From the NCBI GenBank assembly GCA_036346225.1, contig JARFIW010000905.1, positions 868,001-932,000 of the forward strand: 64,000 nucleotides of DNA. Direction: 5' to 3'. Shown piece by piece: positions 1-11,484 of the stretch. Source of the DNA: Platerodrilus igneus (taxonomy: Eukaryota; Arthropoda; Insecta; Coleoptera; Lycidae). Numbering within the stretch: the first letter of the stretch is position 1; every line of letters begins with the position of its first letter. The notes beneath the pieces were generated by a model. The model had not been told where the DNA came from and searched no databases. It saw only the letters and a list, made by a program, of their open reading frames with translations. A program made the translations under genes and the position numbers.

Positions 1-60
1 GACGTGAGGAGATTATCAACAGAAAGGGAGGCAAGCTACACTATAAGCTCACCTCACTAA

Positions 61-315
61 ATCTCAAAATACAAAAGTGCAACCTGCCGCAGAAGCAGCT
101 CAACCGGCTGCCGCGCAAAGCAGGCTCAACCTCCACCTCCTGAGCAGCTACAGCGAGCTCCGCTCCTACAGCAACCTCAGGAGGCTGAGGTAGATGAACC
201 ATCGACTGCGTCAAGCAGTCAGATGGACACAGCAGACTCGGATCCGCTGCTAGTGGGATGGCTTGCGGAAGAGTATAGTAAAGCGTCGCTGGACAGCCCG
301 CCCAGCGACGCTTGA
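61..315 (+). pseudogene. LINE ORF1 C-terminal remnant (LOA-like)
   Basis: Frame 1 is open from after a stop at 58-60 to TGA at 313-315. It encodes a Pro/Gln/Ala-rich stretch followed by an acidic tail that ends in SLDSPPSDA. No zinc knuckle is visible in this part. It lies 27 nt upstream of the ORF2 start, the position expected for the gag-like ORF1 of a LINE. Its N-terminal part is outside the window or lost behind the upstream stop. The assignment rests on position; the fragment itself has no diagnostic domain. Confidence 0.5.
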
Positions 316-342
316 TAAGCAAGTTTGACCCGTCACAGACCA

Positions 343-2390
343 ATGGCGGGACTAAACTTTATACAATTAAACCTGCAACATTGCAGGGCGGCTGCAGCAT
401 CGTTATGCAGACACCTGAGCAATAACCAGGCCATTTCCTTATCCAAGAACCCTGGGTGGCATGCTCAGGAATCTCGGGACTAGGGAGTCTAAATGGTACT
501 ATCTTTGCGGCTAGTAACCAACCTAAGCCTAGGGCATGCATCTACATACCCAGGCACATAAATGCCCTCCTCCTGCCACAACTGAGTGGCCGTGACGTCA
601 CAGCCGTACAGATCACATGCAGGCTGGGAGGAATTACTGACATAATCTTGGTTTCAGCCTATTTTCCAATAGACCATGACCCACCTCCTCCGGAGTTGAT
701 GGCAGTCATTGATCACTGTAATAGGCACAAAAGCATCTGATTATCGGATGCGATTCCAACGCGCACCATGTGGTATGGGGTAGCGCAAATACTAACCCCC
801 GTGGAAAACTACTACTCGAGTATATATCGAGTAAGAATCTGGAGATACTTAACTGGGGCAGCGAACCCACGTTTGTGACATCTCGCTTCCAGACAGTCAT
901 CGACTTAACCCTTGCATCGTCAGATATTTCAAGGCATATCTTGAACTGGCAGGTGACGCCTAAAGCGACACTGTCAGATCACAGATTGTTAAGTTTTAAT
1001 TTAAAGGCAGCAGTAGCTGTCTGTAAAGAATACAGGAACCCAAAAGCGACCAACAGGTCTGTCTACCTAGACAGCTTGGAGCAACGCCTTTGACATCACA
1101 AGGTACTGACAACCCAAAAACTATAGAAGAGCTACAGAGATACTCGGTCTCTACAAAACTCCATCGTAGAGTCCTTTGAACAGGCATGCCCGGTCAGGAC
1201 AGATTCTACTCGCTCCAGTACTCCATGGTGGGGCGCGGAGCTACAGAAGCTGAAAAGACCCTGGGCAAACTGTTTAATAAGGCAAAGAACACCAGAAGTA
1301 TGGCTGACTGGGAGGCATATAAAAGCCACCAGCGACTATACAAAACGACAATTAGAAAACGACAGAGAGACTCATGGAAGACCTTCTGTAACTCAGTCGA
1401 GTCTACCAATGCAATCTCTCGCATTAACAGGATCTTGTCCAAAGACCTCGTCATCAACCATGCTGTCTGAAACGTGTGGATGGTACATACACAACCAACG
1501 AGGCAGAAACAGCAGAGTTACTCGCGGACACGCACTTTCCAGGCAGTGTCACACGACCTTTGTCTTACGGGTTGGATCAACCAGCTCGGCTAACGGGGCC
1601 GACTGGGAGGTTTCTAACCGGGTAGTGGATGAGAGAAAAATTAAATGGGCTATCTCAACTCTCAAACCGTTTAAGTCCCTGGAAAGGATGGCATCTTCCC
1701 GCCCTACTACAGTGGGGAGTGGAGGCTGACACCGTTCCTTGTGGTACTTTTAGGGGCTGTATTGCTTTTAGATACATCCCCAGCAGTTGGAGAGAGGTTA
1801 GAGTTGTCTTCATTCCTAAACCAGGCCGGAAGGACTACTCCCAGGCTAAATCCTACAGACCGATCAGTCTCACGTCTTTTTGCTAAAGACCTTGGAGAGA
1901 TTGTGCGACAATGATATGAGGGAGAGGATAATGCTTTCTTATCCACTTCACCCAAATCAACACGCCTTTATACCAGGTAAATCAACGGAATCTGCCCTGC
2001 ACGCTGTTGTAGGACGGATCGAAAAACCCTAGACAATAACATGTCCGCCTTAGGCGCATTTATTGATATTGAGGGTGCGTTCAGCGAAACTACTTTCGCA
2101 AGCATCGATAGAGCTCTACGGACACATGGAGCTGAGGACACCCTTCGGCAGTTTACCATGCAGATTCTGCAATGTCGACGGGTACACATAAATGTGGGGG
2201 AAACCTCAGTAATTAGGGTGGTGGATAAAGGCTGTCCCCAGGGGGGCGTGCTGTCACCGCTACTATGGAATTTAGTAGTAGACAGCCTTCTCAAACGTCT
2301 TAATGAGGCAGGTTTCTTCACGATAGGTTACGCCGACGACTTAGCTATTCTAATAGTCGGCAAATTCGAACAAGTGCTGTGTAATTTGAT
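343..2390 (+). pseudogene. LINE ORF2, first part: endonuclease and reverse transcriptase (LOA-like)
   Basis: The start codon is ATG at 343, followed by FIQLNLQHCRAA, the usual beginning of the LINE endonuclease domain. Endonuclease landmarks follow: VVWGSANTNPRG near 760-800, a DLTL block near 905, and SDHRLLSFNL near 975-1010. RT landmarks are VVFIPKPGRKDYSQAKSYRP (about 1809-1868), FIDIEGAF (about 2059), GCPQGGVLSPLLW (about 2230) and the catalytic YADDLAIL at about 2328-2350. The frame changes several times between 740 and 2040, so no full protein could be made. The RT is cut after CNL by the insertion at 2391 and continues in the same codon phase at 9811. Confidence 0.82.
2378..2390 (+). 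repeat. Target-site duplication, left copy (13 bp)
   Basis: TGTGTAATTTGAT occurs here and again at 9809-9821. The bases on either side differ, so the length of 13 is exact. It marks the insertion of the 2391-9808 LINE into the LOA-like RT. Variable TSDs of 10-20 bp are typical of LINEs. Confidence 0.93.
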
Positions 2391-2424
2391 ACTTTCTAGT
2401 TGCCGCTTGAAGCGAGCGGACGTG
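2391..2424 (+). promoter_or_regulatory. Internal LINE promoter with DPE at +28
   Basis: If the first base after the TSD (A at 2391) is +1, the sequence GGACGTG lies at exactly +28 to +34 (2418-2424). This is a perfect match to the arthropod downstream promoter element RGWCGTG. TATA-less DPE promoters at the very 5' end are known for jockey, I and related LINEs. It supports 2391 as a genuine full-length 5' end. Confidence 0.65.
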
Positions 2425-3505
2425 TTTTTGCCGAGCTCCCGCTTCAGCAATAACAGTAAGTTTTTATCTAGGGTTTATATTATTTATTGTTGTATTATTT
2501 TATTTGAAGCTTTGCTTTTTATTGTGTTTTATTTTTATAATTGTGTGCCATCAAATTTTAAATACAGGGCAGTAAAATAAAAATTTTAAAACAGAATTTA
2601 AACTAAATAAAAACTAAATAAATCGCGTCTTCTTTGTAATTTAAACCAAATCCGCGTTTTAAAATAAACTAAATAAATTTCGGGTTAATAAAACAAAGGT
2701 CTACTCAACTAATACTCAAAAACAATTTCGAAATAACTTAAAAAGGCATTTTTAATAATAAATTTAAAATAAAATCCGCCTAAATCAAGTAAAAACCGGG
2801 TAAAACAACCAAAAAGTGTGTGAATTTTATAGTGCGCGTATAATAAAATAATAACCAAAAAACAAAAATCTAAGCCCTTTTAAATCAAATAAATAACTCA
2901 AAAACTGTAAATTTTAAAACAATTTTAATATAAATTTTCCGTAATTTAAGTTCACGCGTATTTAAAAGTTCCTTTAAAATCGATTTTGGTGTAATTAAGC
3001 GGTGTAACAGTTACGGGTTGTGCTAGTTACCAAGCGATTAAGTGAAAGGTCATTTCCGGTTACCACATTCCGATTGCGCTCGACCTTATTTTGTTAATTA
3101 CACATTTAAAAATAAAGTGTTCTTATTTATAAATTAGATATTTTAATATTTTGAAGTAATTAGTTTATTTAAATTTGATTTGGCGGTGTTTAAAAATTTA
3201 AAATAAATAAATAGCGTTCTTTACGGTACATTTTAAATCGAGATATTTTTATTGCGTTAGGAAATTTATTTGATTCTAGTTGTTATTTTGGCGCTTAGTG
3301 CTTGTTGTATTTTTGTTAAAATTTGATATTTAATTGGGCGGTTGAAGTTTTAATAAATACAAGGTTGTTTACGGTTCACCTTTAAACAAAACATTTTTAT
3401 TGGACCAACGTTTTGCGTTCTTCTAGCGTCGTTTTTTAGCGTCGTGACGGTTAGGACGTTTTTGAGCTGCGTTTTAGGTGTCATTTTATTGCTAGTTTTG
3501 TCAGC
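2425..3505 (+). other. 5' UTR of the R1-like LINE
   Basis: About 1.1 kb of AT-rich sequence between the promoter and the first ORF1 codon. No conserved coding frame or repeat stands out. The last 100 bases become GC-richer before the ATG at 3506. Confidence 0.6.
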
Positions 3506-4873
3506 ATGGTGGTCCACCGCGATGAGGAGCCGCTGCCCAGGAGGAAGAGGGCGATCGGTCTGAGTCTGCTAGGTCGGCGGCGGAGGGCGCTGTTGGCGGA
3601 AACAGCAAGGTAGTGCTAAAGGACTTCTTGTTAGAAACTCAGGAGGAGGTACAGGAGGTAGGGAAGGAGCCTGCGTCTGCGGCGGTCGTGTCTGGGGAGT
3701 CGGGGCCTCCCGTGGTGGTCGCGGCGCCAGAATTGCCCTCTACTTCGAGAGCCCAGCGCACGATGTCGACTAGCAGCAACGGTAGCGTTAATGCTAGCGA
3801 CCTCGATGAGCTGGAACTCTTAAAGTTTAGGGTGAGGAAGGCGCACGCTGCCGTCTATGGGAAGGTGCCGACGACCTCCGCCACTATCGTCGTGGAGGAT
3901 AGGAAGATGGTTCGGCACGCCGTGGATGATATCCGTGACGTGACGAACCAACTGATAGGTATGGTTAGGGCGCTGCGTCTTTGTTTAGATGGTTCAGGGA
4001 GAGCAAGTGTTGTTGGGGGAAGTCCGGCGGTGAATTCTGTCGTTTCAGGAGGCCAGAGTCAGGGTGCGTCGGTGCAGCGCAAGGTCTCCTACGCCGCTGC
4101 AGCTTCAGGATCTGCCCTACGTTTGCTGTAAGGGTCGACGCCAGGCCAGGCCAGAAGGACGACGTGATGACGACCCTGAAGCAGAAGGTCGATCCCGCTC
4201 GAGATGGGTTTGTTGTTGTCGGAGCTCGTAGGACGCGCCGGGGCGGTGTCGTTGTGGAGTGCGCAGGTCGCGACGACGCCAAGAAACTGCAGTTGAAGGT
4301 CGGCGGGAACTGCAAGGAACTCGTGGCGAAGACCATCGAGAAGAAACGTCCACGGGTCGTTCTTCCGGGGTCGAAGCGGGATGAAGGCTGAAGAGCTCGT
4401 GCGGTTGATTGCGAGCCAGAATCCCCGTTTCGGCGATTTGAAGCTAGAAGACCACCTGAGAGAGAAGTTCAGGTTTGGCGGAAAGGGCCCTAGAGATCCC
4501 TTCGCCAACGTAGTCTTCGAAGTGACCCCACACTTCGAAGACGTATATTAGCTGATGCTATTAACCTCAGGTGGCGAAGAGTATGGGCCGAGACCACTTC
4601 TCGATGACCCAGTGTTACCGGTGCTACGAGTACGGCCATCGATCGATGGAGTGCAGGGAGAAGGTACAGTGGTGCGGTAACTGTGCCGAGGTCGGGCATG
4701 AATTCAAGAATTGCCGGAAGGCAGTCCCCTGCTGTGTGGTTTGCGCTAGGGCAAACGACAGAACTGGCGGTGGCGCGAAGGTCGATACGCGCCACGACGC
4801 CAAGTCGAGTAGATGCCCCACGATGCAACGTCTGAAGCACGCAATCACACGAAACATCGATTATGGACTGTGA
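3506..4873 (+). pseudogene. LINE ORF1, gag-like zinc-knuckle protein (R1-like), frameshifted
   Basis: The likely start is ATG at 3506 (MVVHRDEEPLPRRKR). The frame breaks almost at once; the main body is read at 3600-4131, then in another frame to about 4391, and again up to 4873. The C-terminal part (4571-4873) has two clear CCHC knuckles, CYRCYEYGHRSMEC and CGNCAEVGHEFKNC, then a third cysteine cluster beginning CCVVC and ending with H...C. This array is the hallmark of R1/TRAS-type ORF1 proteins, which bind element RNA. At least three frameshifts and an in-frame stop near 4549 show decay. Confidence 0.8.
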
Positions 4874-4889
4874 AGATAAAACAAAGTCC

Positions 4890-7800
4890 ATAAGAAGCAA
4901 GAAGATTAAATTCGAGCAACTAAATCTCGGGAAAGGTAGAGGGCAACAAATAACTTCGTAAAGTTATTCATCGAAAATAATATCGACATCGGGTTTATAC
5001 AGGAACCGCACCTGTATGGCCACAAAATAACAGGTTTTGGGAGGGTTACCGTCTTAAACGCGAATAGTGAACGACCGCGTAGCGGATAATAATAAATAAT
5101 GGAACGTGCGCCGGAATTATATTAAATAATTTATCGAACGAGTTTGTAACGACGGCCGAAATCAAATCAGGGAAAATGCGTTCTATGTAATAAGCGTGTA
5201 CCTCCCGCCGGTCGATTCCCGGCGGGAAAATCCCCAAACCGAAGACTTGATAAATGAAGTAGATAATATTATTCGTAAAATCGGCAGAAATAAAAATCTA
5301 GTCATTGGGGGAGATTTTAATGCCAAGTCGCCACTATGGGGCAGCCCTATCGAAGACGATAGAGGCTCGCAGGTTGCTGATCTTTTACGGAATGGGATCT
5401 TAGTGTGATAAACACTAATGATTTACCTACGTTTGAGACGCATAGAGGCAGCAGTTTTATAGATATTACTGCAGTCTCGCACGAAATGTTAGAAACGATT
5501 TGTAATTGGAAATTAAGGTCGGACGAGGAAACGCTCTCTGATCATAAATTAATAACATGGGACGTTGAAACCAAAACAAGTGCAAACGAGCAGCTAACTG
5601 TATTTCCGCGGTTCTGTAATAAAAAGCAAATTGGGAGCGATTTAAACAAAAATTTGGCGAAAGTATCCCTGTGCTCGAAAATGAGCTATTTAACTGCCGA
5701 GAGGCAGACGAAGTAGAAACACTCGCGAAAAATTAAACGACGCGGTGGTAGACGCGTCGTCGTATTCCATGCCGAAAAGAAAACATTTAAAGACAGCGTA
5801 CCCTGGTGGACCCGGGAACTAACCACCAAGCGGGCAGAAACGCGTAACCTAAGGCGCCGCTATCAACGCGCCTCGGGAGATATAAGAGAACAACGGAGAA
5901 TAGAATATAATCAAAGTTACCGCGAATATAAAATATTAATAGAAGAAACGCGAACGAATAAATTTAAAGAATTCTGCACGCAAAACTCAGAGAAAGAACC
6001 CTGGGGAACCGCATACCGCGTAATTAGAGGAAAACAACAAAAATCGCGCTCAGTAATATAAAGAAAACAAATGGCGAATACACGGAAGGTTTTAAAACCA
6101 CAGCGGAATATTTACTAGAGAAATTTTTCCCATCGGATAATCCCGAGGGGATGAAGGGTCGCACGATTTAATACGTCGGGAAGCTGCAAAGGCGCAAGGA
6201 ACAGGTGCCGATAAGGCAATCCTAGTTCACGAGGTCGTCAGGGCTCTTAGGAGGATGAACCCTAAGAAGGCACCGGGGCATGATGGAATCACTTCAGACG
6301 CAGCTCTGCAGGCGTGCCTGTTAGCCCCGTGTGTCTTTGTTGGGTTGTTTAATCTTTGTTTAGAAAGGGCGTTTTTCCGCGTTGCTGGAAAATCCAGAAT
6401 GTGAAATTTATACCCAAACCTAAAAGGCGGATGCGTCAGATCCGGGCAGCTATCGTCCAATTAGCTTGCTACCGGTGCTGGGGAAAGTTTTAGATCGCGT
6501 TATGACTACGCGTGTTGAACACCTAGTGCGAGACAGCGGCGGTTTTAATAACCGACAGTTTGGTTTCGTGGAGGGCAAGTCGACTATCGACGCGTTAGAG
6601 TTCGTTGTCGGGGAAATTAAGCAGGCAAGAGATGCCAAAGAGTACTGTGTCGTTGTTGCTTTGGACATTTCAGGAGCATTTGATGCTGCCTGGTGGCCAT
6701 TAATCGTTTGCGAGTTAGATCGTAGGGGTTGTCCGCGAAACTTGATGTCTTTGGTCAAGAGCTATTTCTCGGGGCGATTAGCACAGGTTGAAATTCCGGG
6801 TGAAGTTCTGTCGCGTGAGGTGGAAAGGGATGCCCGCAAGGGTCATGTTCTGGTCCCACATTTTGGAAGTTGTTGTATGAGAGCATCTTTAGGGTCAAGT
6901 TGCCCGCAGGATGCTCAATCGTCGGGTTTGCAGATGACACACTTTTAATTGTAAGATCGAGATTGTTAATGGATATGCGCACAAAACCGAACGAGGCGCT
7001 TAATAAATTACACGAATGGTCGCAGGCGGTAAAATTAAAATTTAACACGGCGAAGTCAGAGGCGCTTTATTTCGGCACGAAACCAGGACAGAGACCTCCT
7101 AGGTTAGAGCTAGGAGGAGAAAATCCGTTTAAAGATTGTATTACCTACCTCGGCGTCAAGATCGACAATAAATTAAATTGGAAAGCGCACGTACAATACG
7201 TAAAAAGTAAGGGCGGCGAAATATCAAATAAAATGATGGCGGCGGCTAAAATAAAGTGGGGTTTCAGGGCGAATCGCTGAGGACGGTTTATGCCGGAGCA
7301 ATTGAGCCGGCAATACTGTACGCAGCTTCTGTATGGGCAGAAGGTTGTAAAGTCCGGGAGATGCGTCAATTGACGAGCGTACAACGCATAACCGCGGTAA
7401 AAGCGGCGAGGGCGTACAGGACCACCTCCACGGAGGCTGTCCTGGTGATCAGTAGGTCTCTCCTATCGAATATGTCGTTAGGAGATTAGAGATAGACGAT
7501 TAATAAATATAGGAAAAGGGCGCGAAATTATCGAAGATCTTAATCTTGGTAATAGGGAAATTGCAAGAAAGATTGTTGTATCTGAGTTAGAGCACCCGGC
7601 TGATATTAGAGGATCGAGTTTGTCGAAGGTGATGAGGACGCGATGGGTATCAGAATTTATACGGACGGTTCACGTATGGACGATGGGCAAGCAGGCGCGG
7701 CGTTTGTCGTGTATAAGCAGGAAAGGGAGGTGTTTCGGTTTCAAACCAAACTCGCGAACTGGTGCACTATCTTCCAGTGCGAATTGGTAGCCATACGAGA

Positions 7801-8506
7801 GGCTATCGATTACGTAATAAACCATACGGGCAGAGACGAGTATTATATAATCAGTGATAGTAAATCGGCGCTAACGGCTTTAACAAACATGAACACCTCG
7901 ACAGATCTCCAAGCGGACGTCTGGAGGATAGCGCGTACGGCGCTAGAGTTTCGACGTTTAAAGTTCTGTTGGGTCAGGTCGCACAATGGTAACGTAGGAA
8001 ACGATAGGGCTGACGAATTAGCTAAAGAGGCCGCGACGGGCGACTTTCGAATATCACATTCATCGATACCGAGGTCTTTAATCAAAAGAAAGCTGCGCGA
8101 AAATCAATTCGACAATGGGAAGAGAGGTGGAACAACGCTGCCACGGGCAGGTTGACCCACAAATTCATACCGAGCATAGAAGCCAGAGGTAAGATCGAGG
8201 TTAAGCTCGATCACAAAATGGTGCAGTTGATAACAGGGCACGGCGCCCTGAAGGCGTATTTACAAAGGTTCGGTCTAACCAATAGCGACCGCTGCGAATG
8301 CGGTGAGGGCGCGGAAAGCGCAGAGCACGTGCTCTTCGACTGCCCGCTTGAGGCGGGAAATCGAGGGTTGGCTGATAGCAAACTAGCTATCCTAGGTCTG
8401 GCATGGCCAAAAGCCTAGAGGAAGTCGGGAAGTGGTTAACCAGAAGGCGTTCTGGACAGCCTTAAAAGAATTCGCGGGAAGGGTCGCGAGATTAGACAAT
8501 CAATGA
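4890..8506 (+). pseudogene. LINE ORF2: endonuclease, RT, RNase H, zinc finger (R1-like), frameshifted
   Basis: Endonuclease: FEQLNLGKGRGAT near 4910, an IGFIQEPHLYG block near 4990, VISVYLPPVDSR near 5190, GGDFNAKSPLWG near 5310, SSFIDIT near 5455 and SDHKLI near 5540. RT: KKAPGHDGITSD near 6262, ALDISGAFDAAWWP near 6660, a damaged version of the GCPQGSVLGP block near 6835, and FADDTLLIV near 6925. RNase H (7643-8155): YTDGSRMDDG, CELVAIREA, ISDSKSAL and HNGNVGNDRADELAKEAA supply the acidic catalytic set. A C-terminal CECGEGAESAEHVLFDC finger lies near 8290, and the stop is TGA at 8504-8506. At least six frame changes occur, including one inside the endonuclease and one destroying the RT motif around 6835. 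Confidence 0.85.
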
Positions 8507-8605
8507 CGACCGCGTGTAAAAATTCGGTGGGGTTGGTGGGAGGATTGAAAATTTTAGATTGACTTGGCGTGAGTAAGGATACGAGCATAACCAAAACCTG
8601 ATATT

Positions 8606-8627
8606 AAAAAAAAAAAAAAAAAAAAAA
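8606..8627 (+). repeat. A22 tract
   Basis: Twenty-two consecutive A, 100 bases after the ORF2 stop. It looks like a retrotransposition poly(A) tail rather than an internal feature. If so, the R1-like LINE ends here and is nested in something else. Confidence 0.7.
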
Positions 8628-9808
8628 GATAATTATACCAAAATGTCCAATATGCACGAGAAACCCCACTCCATTAATACAATCACTGCCTATCTTCATA
8701 ATTATGTGCGGAAAATCGGGAATAAATAATACCAAATAAACAATAACAAATAAATCATAAACCCTCATTAAATTAAATCAATAAAGTAAACAAGGATAAT
8801 AAAACAGAGTGCAACCGCGCATCCCCCAGGACTTGAAAGTGAAGTGATAGTGATAGTGATCCCCAAAAACATTTAGTGCATACCCACCAGGACTTTAGCA
8901 GTGCACCCCGTCCCACCTTTAGAAGTAAGTTACAGACGACCAGATCTTCGGATGCTGGAGAATTTTATTATCGAGGTAAGACTTAAATTGTGGCGGCTGT
9001 ACTCGCACAAGCATTGATTTACATTAATTAGTAGTTTTGAAATAATTTAAGAAGCACGTTTGGTGTGTAAAAGCGCTAGCCGACATAATGCTTGTGCGAG
9101 TGCACCTGATAAATAGGGTGATGCTTTCGCTATTTTGTGCACTGCTATATGCTTAACGCTTATTAAACATTTATTTATATATTTACATAATTATATTTAT
9201 TTATATTTTATATTTACACTTTATATTTATTTATATATAGCATGTATTATGTGGCTTATTTGTTTTGTTTGACGTTCTGTCGCCATTTTGGTTGCAGTAT
9301 ATATTTGGGAAGGACGAGCAGAATTGCGAAGATTGTAATCATAATGTAAATCAGTTAGGGAACGATAGGAAAGCTAGGGATGGATTTAAATTAGTTAGCT
9401 AGATTTGGATAGTTTTAAGACGACCCTTCAGGTCGCACTGGTAAGCAGAACCGGCGTCTGCTATCCGGTATTACGGATCCCTCCCCTCTCATTTTGCTTG
9501 TTGATCGGGTACACTCGAAAGTCAGCGCTAGGGATACCATTATTTACAACCCTGTTTTTAGTTTTTGTTTTGTTTTTGTTCCAGTTTTTGTCAGATTTTT
9601 AGGTTTATTAGATTGTTAGAGTTTGTTAGGTTTGTTAGATTTTTAGGTTTGTTAGATTTTTATTTAGTTTTTATTTAGGGTGAATCAACTATGAAGTAAG
9701 AATAAATTAGGAGCACGACTATTTTTCGCGTTTAAACCCAATGTAGTACCTCCGGGTGGAGCATTGGGGACGTGGCCGCAAGTATAGCGGCCCTAATTCA
9801 AATTATAA
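8628..9808 (+). other. 3' region of uncertain origin with a 15-bp inverted repeat
   Basis: About 1.2 kb lie between the A22 tract and the right TSD. There is no convincing ORF. A perfect 15-bp inverted repeat, ACTCGCACAAGCATT at 9001-9015 and its complement at 9087-9101, could form a stem with a 71-nt loop. Two 6-bp units of GTGATA lie near 8848. T-rich runs with GTTTGTTAGATTTTTAG-type repeats fill 9540-9690. This is either the LINE 3' UTR or the remainder of an element hosting the LINE. Confidence 0.45.
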
Positions 9809-9821
9809 TGTGTAATTTGAT
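9809..9821 (+). repeat. Target-site duplication, right copy (13 bp)
   Basis: Second copy of TGTGTAATTTGAT. Immediately after it the LOA-like RT reading frame resumes in the phase left at 2390. Confidence 0.93.
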
Positions 9822-11376
9822 GCAAGCAGCACTAAGGATCACGGAGCTCTGGTGCTCCGACAACTTTTTAACCATCAACCCCAACAAAACGGCGTTGGTG
9901 TTGTTTTCCAATAAAGGAAGCTGACGGTAACTAAATTGCCAATGCTCTTCCAAACTTCCCTGCCCTTATCAGCAGAAGTCAAGTATCTGGGCATTATACT
10001 TGATAAGAAGCTGAACTGGGCCAAACACCTACAAATGAAAACTAGCAAAGCCAACCAAGTGTTCTGGCAATGCAAACGTGCCATAGGCAAACTTTGGGGT
10101 CTCCACCAAAGGCTGTCCTGTGGCTATACATCATGGTAGTAAGGCCGATGCTCTGTTATGGCGCTGTAGTCTGGTGGCGCAGGACCAGACTGGCCCATAC
10201 AGTCCAAGACCTTACTCATATCCAAAGGGTGGCTTGTCTAAACATTACAGGTGCATTGCGTTCCACACCTACTGCAGCCTTAGAAGCCATCTTAGGCCTC
10301 CCTCCGCTGGACCTACATGTGGAGGAGGTGGCTTTGAGAGCGGCAATGAGGCTGCGGTTCAAAGGTCTATGGATCGATAAGGGAGGCGGTGGTAGACACC
10401 ACAACATACTAAGAGAGGCGGTGCGGAACACACCTATCTTGGGAGGAGTGGTTGATTCGATCGCACCCATAATCATTTCCAGGAGGCGCTTTGGGGTTTG
10501 TCTAAACACTGAGGACGCCTCCTTAACGGAGATCTCCATCTACACAGATGGCTCCAAAACAAATGAAGGTACCGGGGCAGGCATTTTCTCCGATGACCTA
10601 GACCTTCATGAAAGTGTTGCGCTGGGCAGGCTGGTAACTGTCTTCCAAGCGGAGGTCATAGCCATTATGCACGGCGCTAACGCCATACTGGAACGTGGAA
10701 TCCAGAACAAAGCTATACGCATCTTGAGCGATAGTAGAGCAGCTCTTCTGAGCTTAAACAAGCAGAAGCTTCTCTCGGGGTGGTATACCAATGCCATCGT
10801 GTTCTCGAGCTCGTTTCTGATACAAACGCCCTTGAACTGGTTTGGATCAAAGGGCATTCAGGAGTACATGGTAACGAACAGGCAGATTCTTTGGCGAGGC
10901 AGGAGCGGCTCGGGGTTTTGTCGGCCCTGAGCCATCGGTTGCTATTGCGCCATCTGTGGTGTTCTCCATGATAAGACAAATAACCCACCGCCGTCACAAG
11001 GATAGGTGGGCTTGTACATCAAGCTGCCGGCAGGCAAAAATGTTTATAAGGTCTCCCATGACCAAAATAGAAAATTTGTCATACGCTTGCCAAGACAGAA
11101 ACTACGGCTACTAGTAGGTATTCTGTCCGGGCATTGCACTTAAGGAAGCACCTGCACAGGATGGGTCTGTCAGACAACCCCACCTGTCGCGGTTGTCAAC
11201 AGGAGGATGAGACGGCGGAACACATTCTGTGCACCTGTCCGGTACTCGCCCGACTTCGAGGATCCATGCTGGGGGACTTTTGGCCCGAGAAGGCCGGAAT
11301 TCGAGACACCCCCTGGTCCGACATCCTCAAATTCACCTGCAAGGTCGGGTGGTTGAGCAATGAAGGACCAACCTAG
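9811..11376 (+). pseudogene. LINE ORF2, second part: RT thumb, RNase H, CCHC finger (LOA-like)
   Basis: After a frameshift near 9918 the frame reads LSAEVKYLGIILDKKLNWAK (about 9967-10026), the block after the YADD motif, then the thumb region with VVRPMLCYGAVVW near 10135. RNase H starts near 10530 with ISIYTDGSK; the glutamate is in FQAEVIAI, the next aspartate in ILSDSRAALL, and the final one in HSGVHGNEQADSLARQ, reached only after a frameshift near 10840. A C-terminal finger CRGCQQEDETAEHILCTC lies near 11190, with the stop at 11374-11376. At least four frame changes make it non-functional. Confidence 0.83.
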
Positions 11377-11484
11377 GGCAAGGAAGGCAGCACAATGGGC
11401 CCACCAGGAGGCCAAAGTGCGCGTGGCTTTAAGTCACCCTTCCCAAGTTAATCAATCAATCACGCATCCAACCAGTCCCAAGAT

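Larger units (their letters stand above)
1..2390 (+). mobile_element. LOA-like LINE, 5' half, cut off by window edge and by insertion
   Basis: Non-LTR retrotransposon whose 5' end lies outside the window. It carries the end of ORF1, then an apurinic-type endonuclease and the first part of a reverse transcriptase. The RT is interrupted at 2390 by another LINE and resumes at 9809-9821, where the 13-bp duplication TGTGTAATTTGAT is repeated. The RT motif GCPQGGVLSPLLW, the block FIDIEGAF and a C-terminal RNase H in the second half suggest the LOA/I group. The clade is inferred from remembered family traits. Several frameshifts show it is dead. Confidence 0.8.
2391..9808 (+). mobile_element. R1-clade-like LINE, full-length-looking, 7.4 kb
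   Basis: Inserted in the LOA-like element with an exact 13-bp TSD. Order: promoter-like 5' end, 5' UTR, ORF1 with zinc knuckles, ORF2 with endonuclease, RT, RNase H and a C-terminal CCHC, then a long 3' part. The RT block ALDISGAFDAAWWP is typical of the R1/TRAS/SART group. An RNase H is less usual there, so an R1-LOA intermediate is possible. Numerous frameshifts make it inactive. The A22 tract at 8606-8627 leaves open whether the true 3' end is there, with 8628-9808 belonging to another element. Confidence 0.8.
9809..11461 (+). mobile_element. LOA-like LINE, 3' half
   Basis: Continuation of the element at 1-2390 after the nested insertion. It contains the RT thumb, RNase H, a zinc finger and a short 3' UTR. 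It appears to end in (AATC)3 at 11450-11461 rather than poly(A). Short tandem 3' tails occur in the I/LOA group, so this is a plausible terminus. No TSD can be tested because the 5' end is outside the window. Confidence 0.72.
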
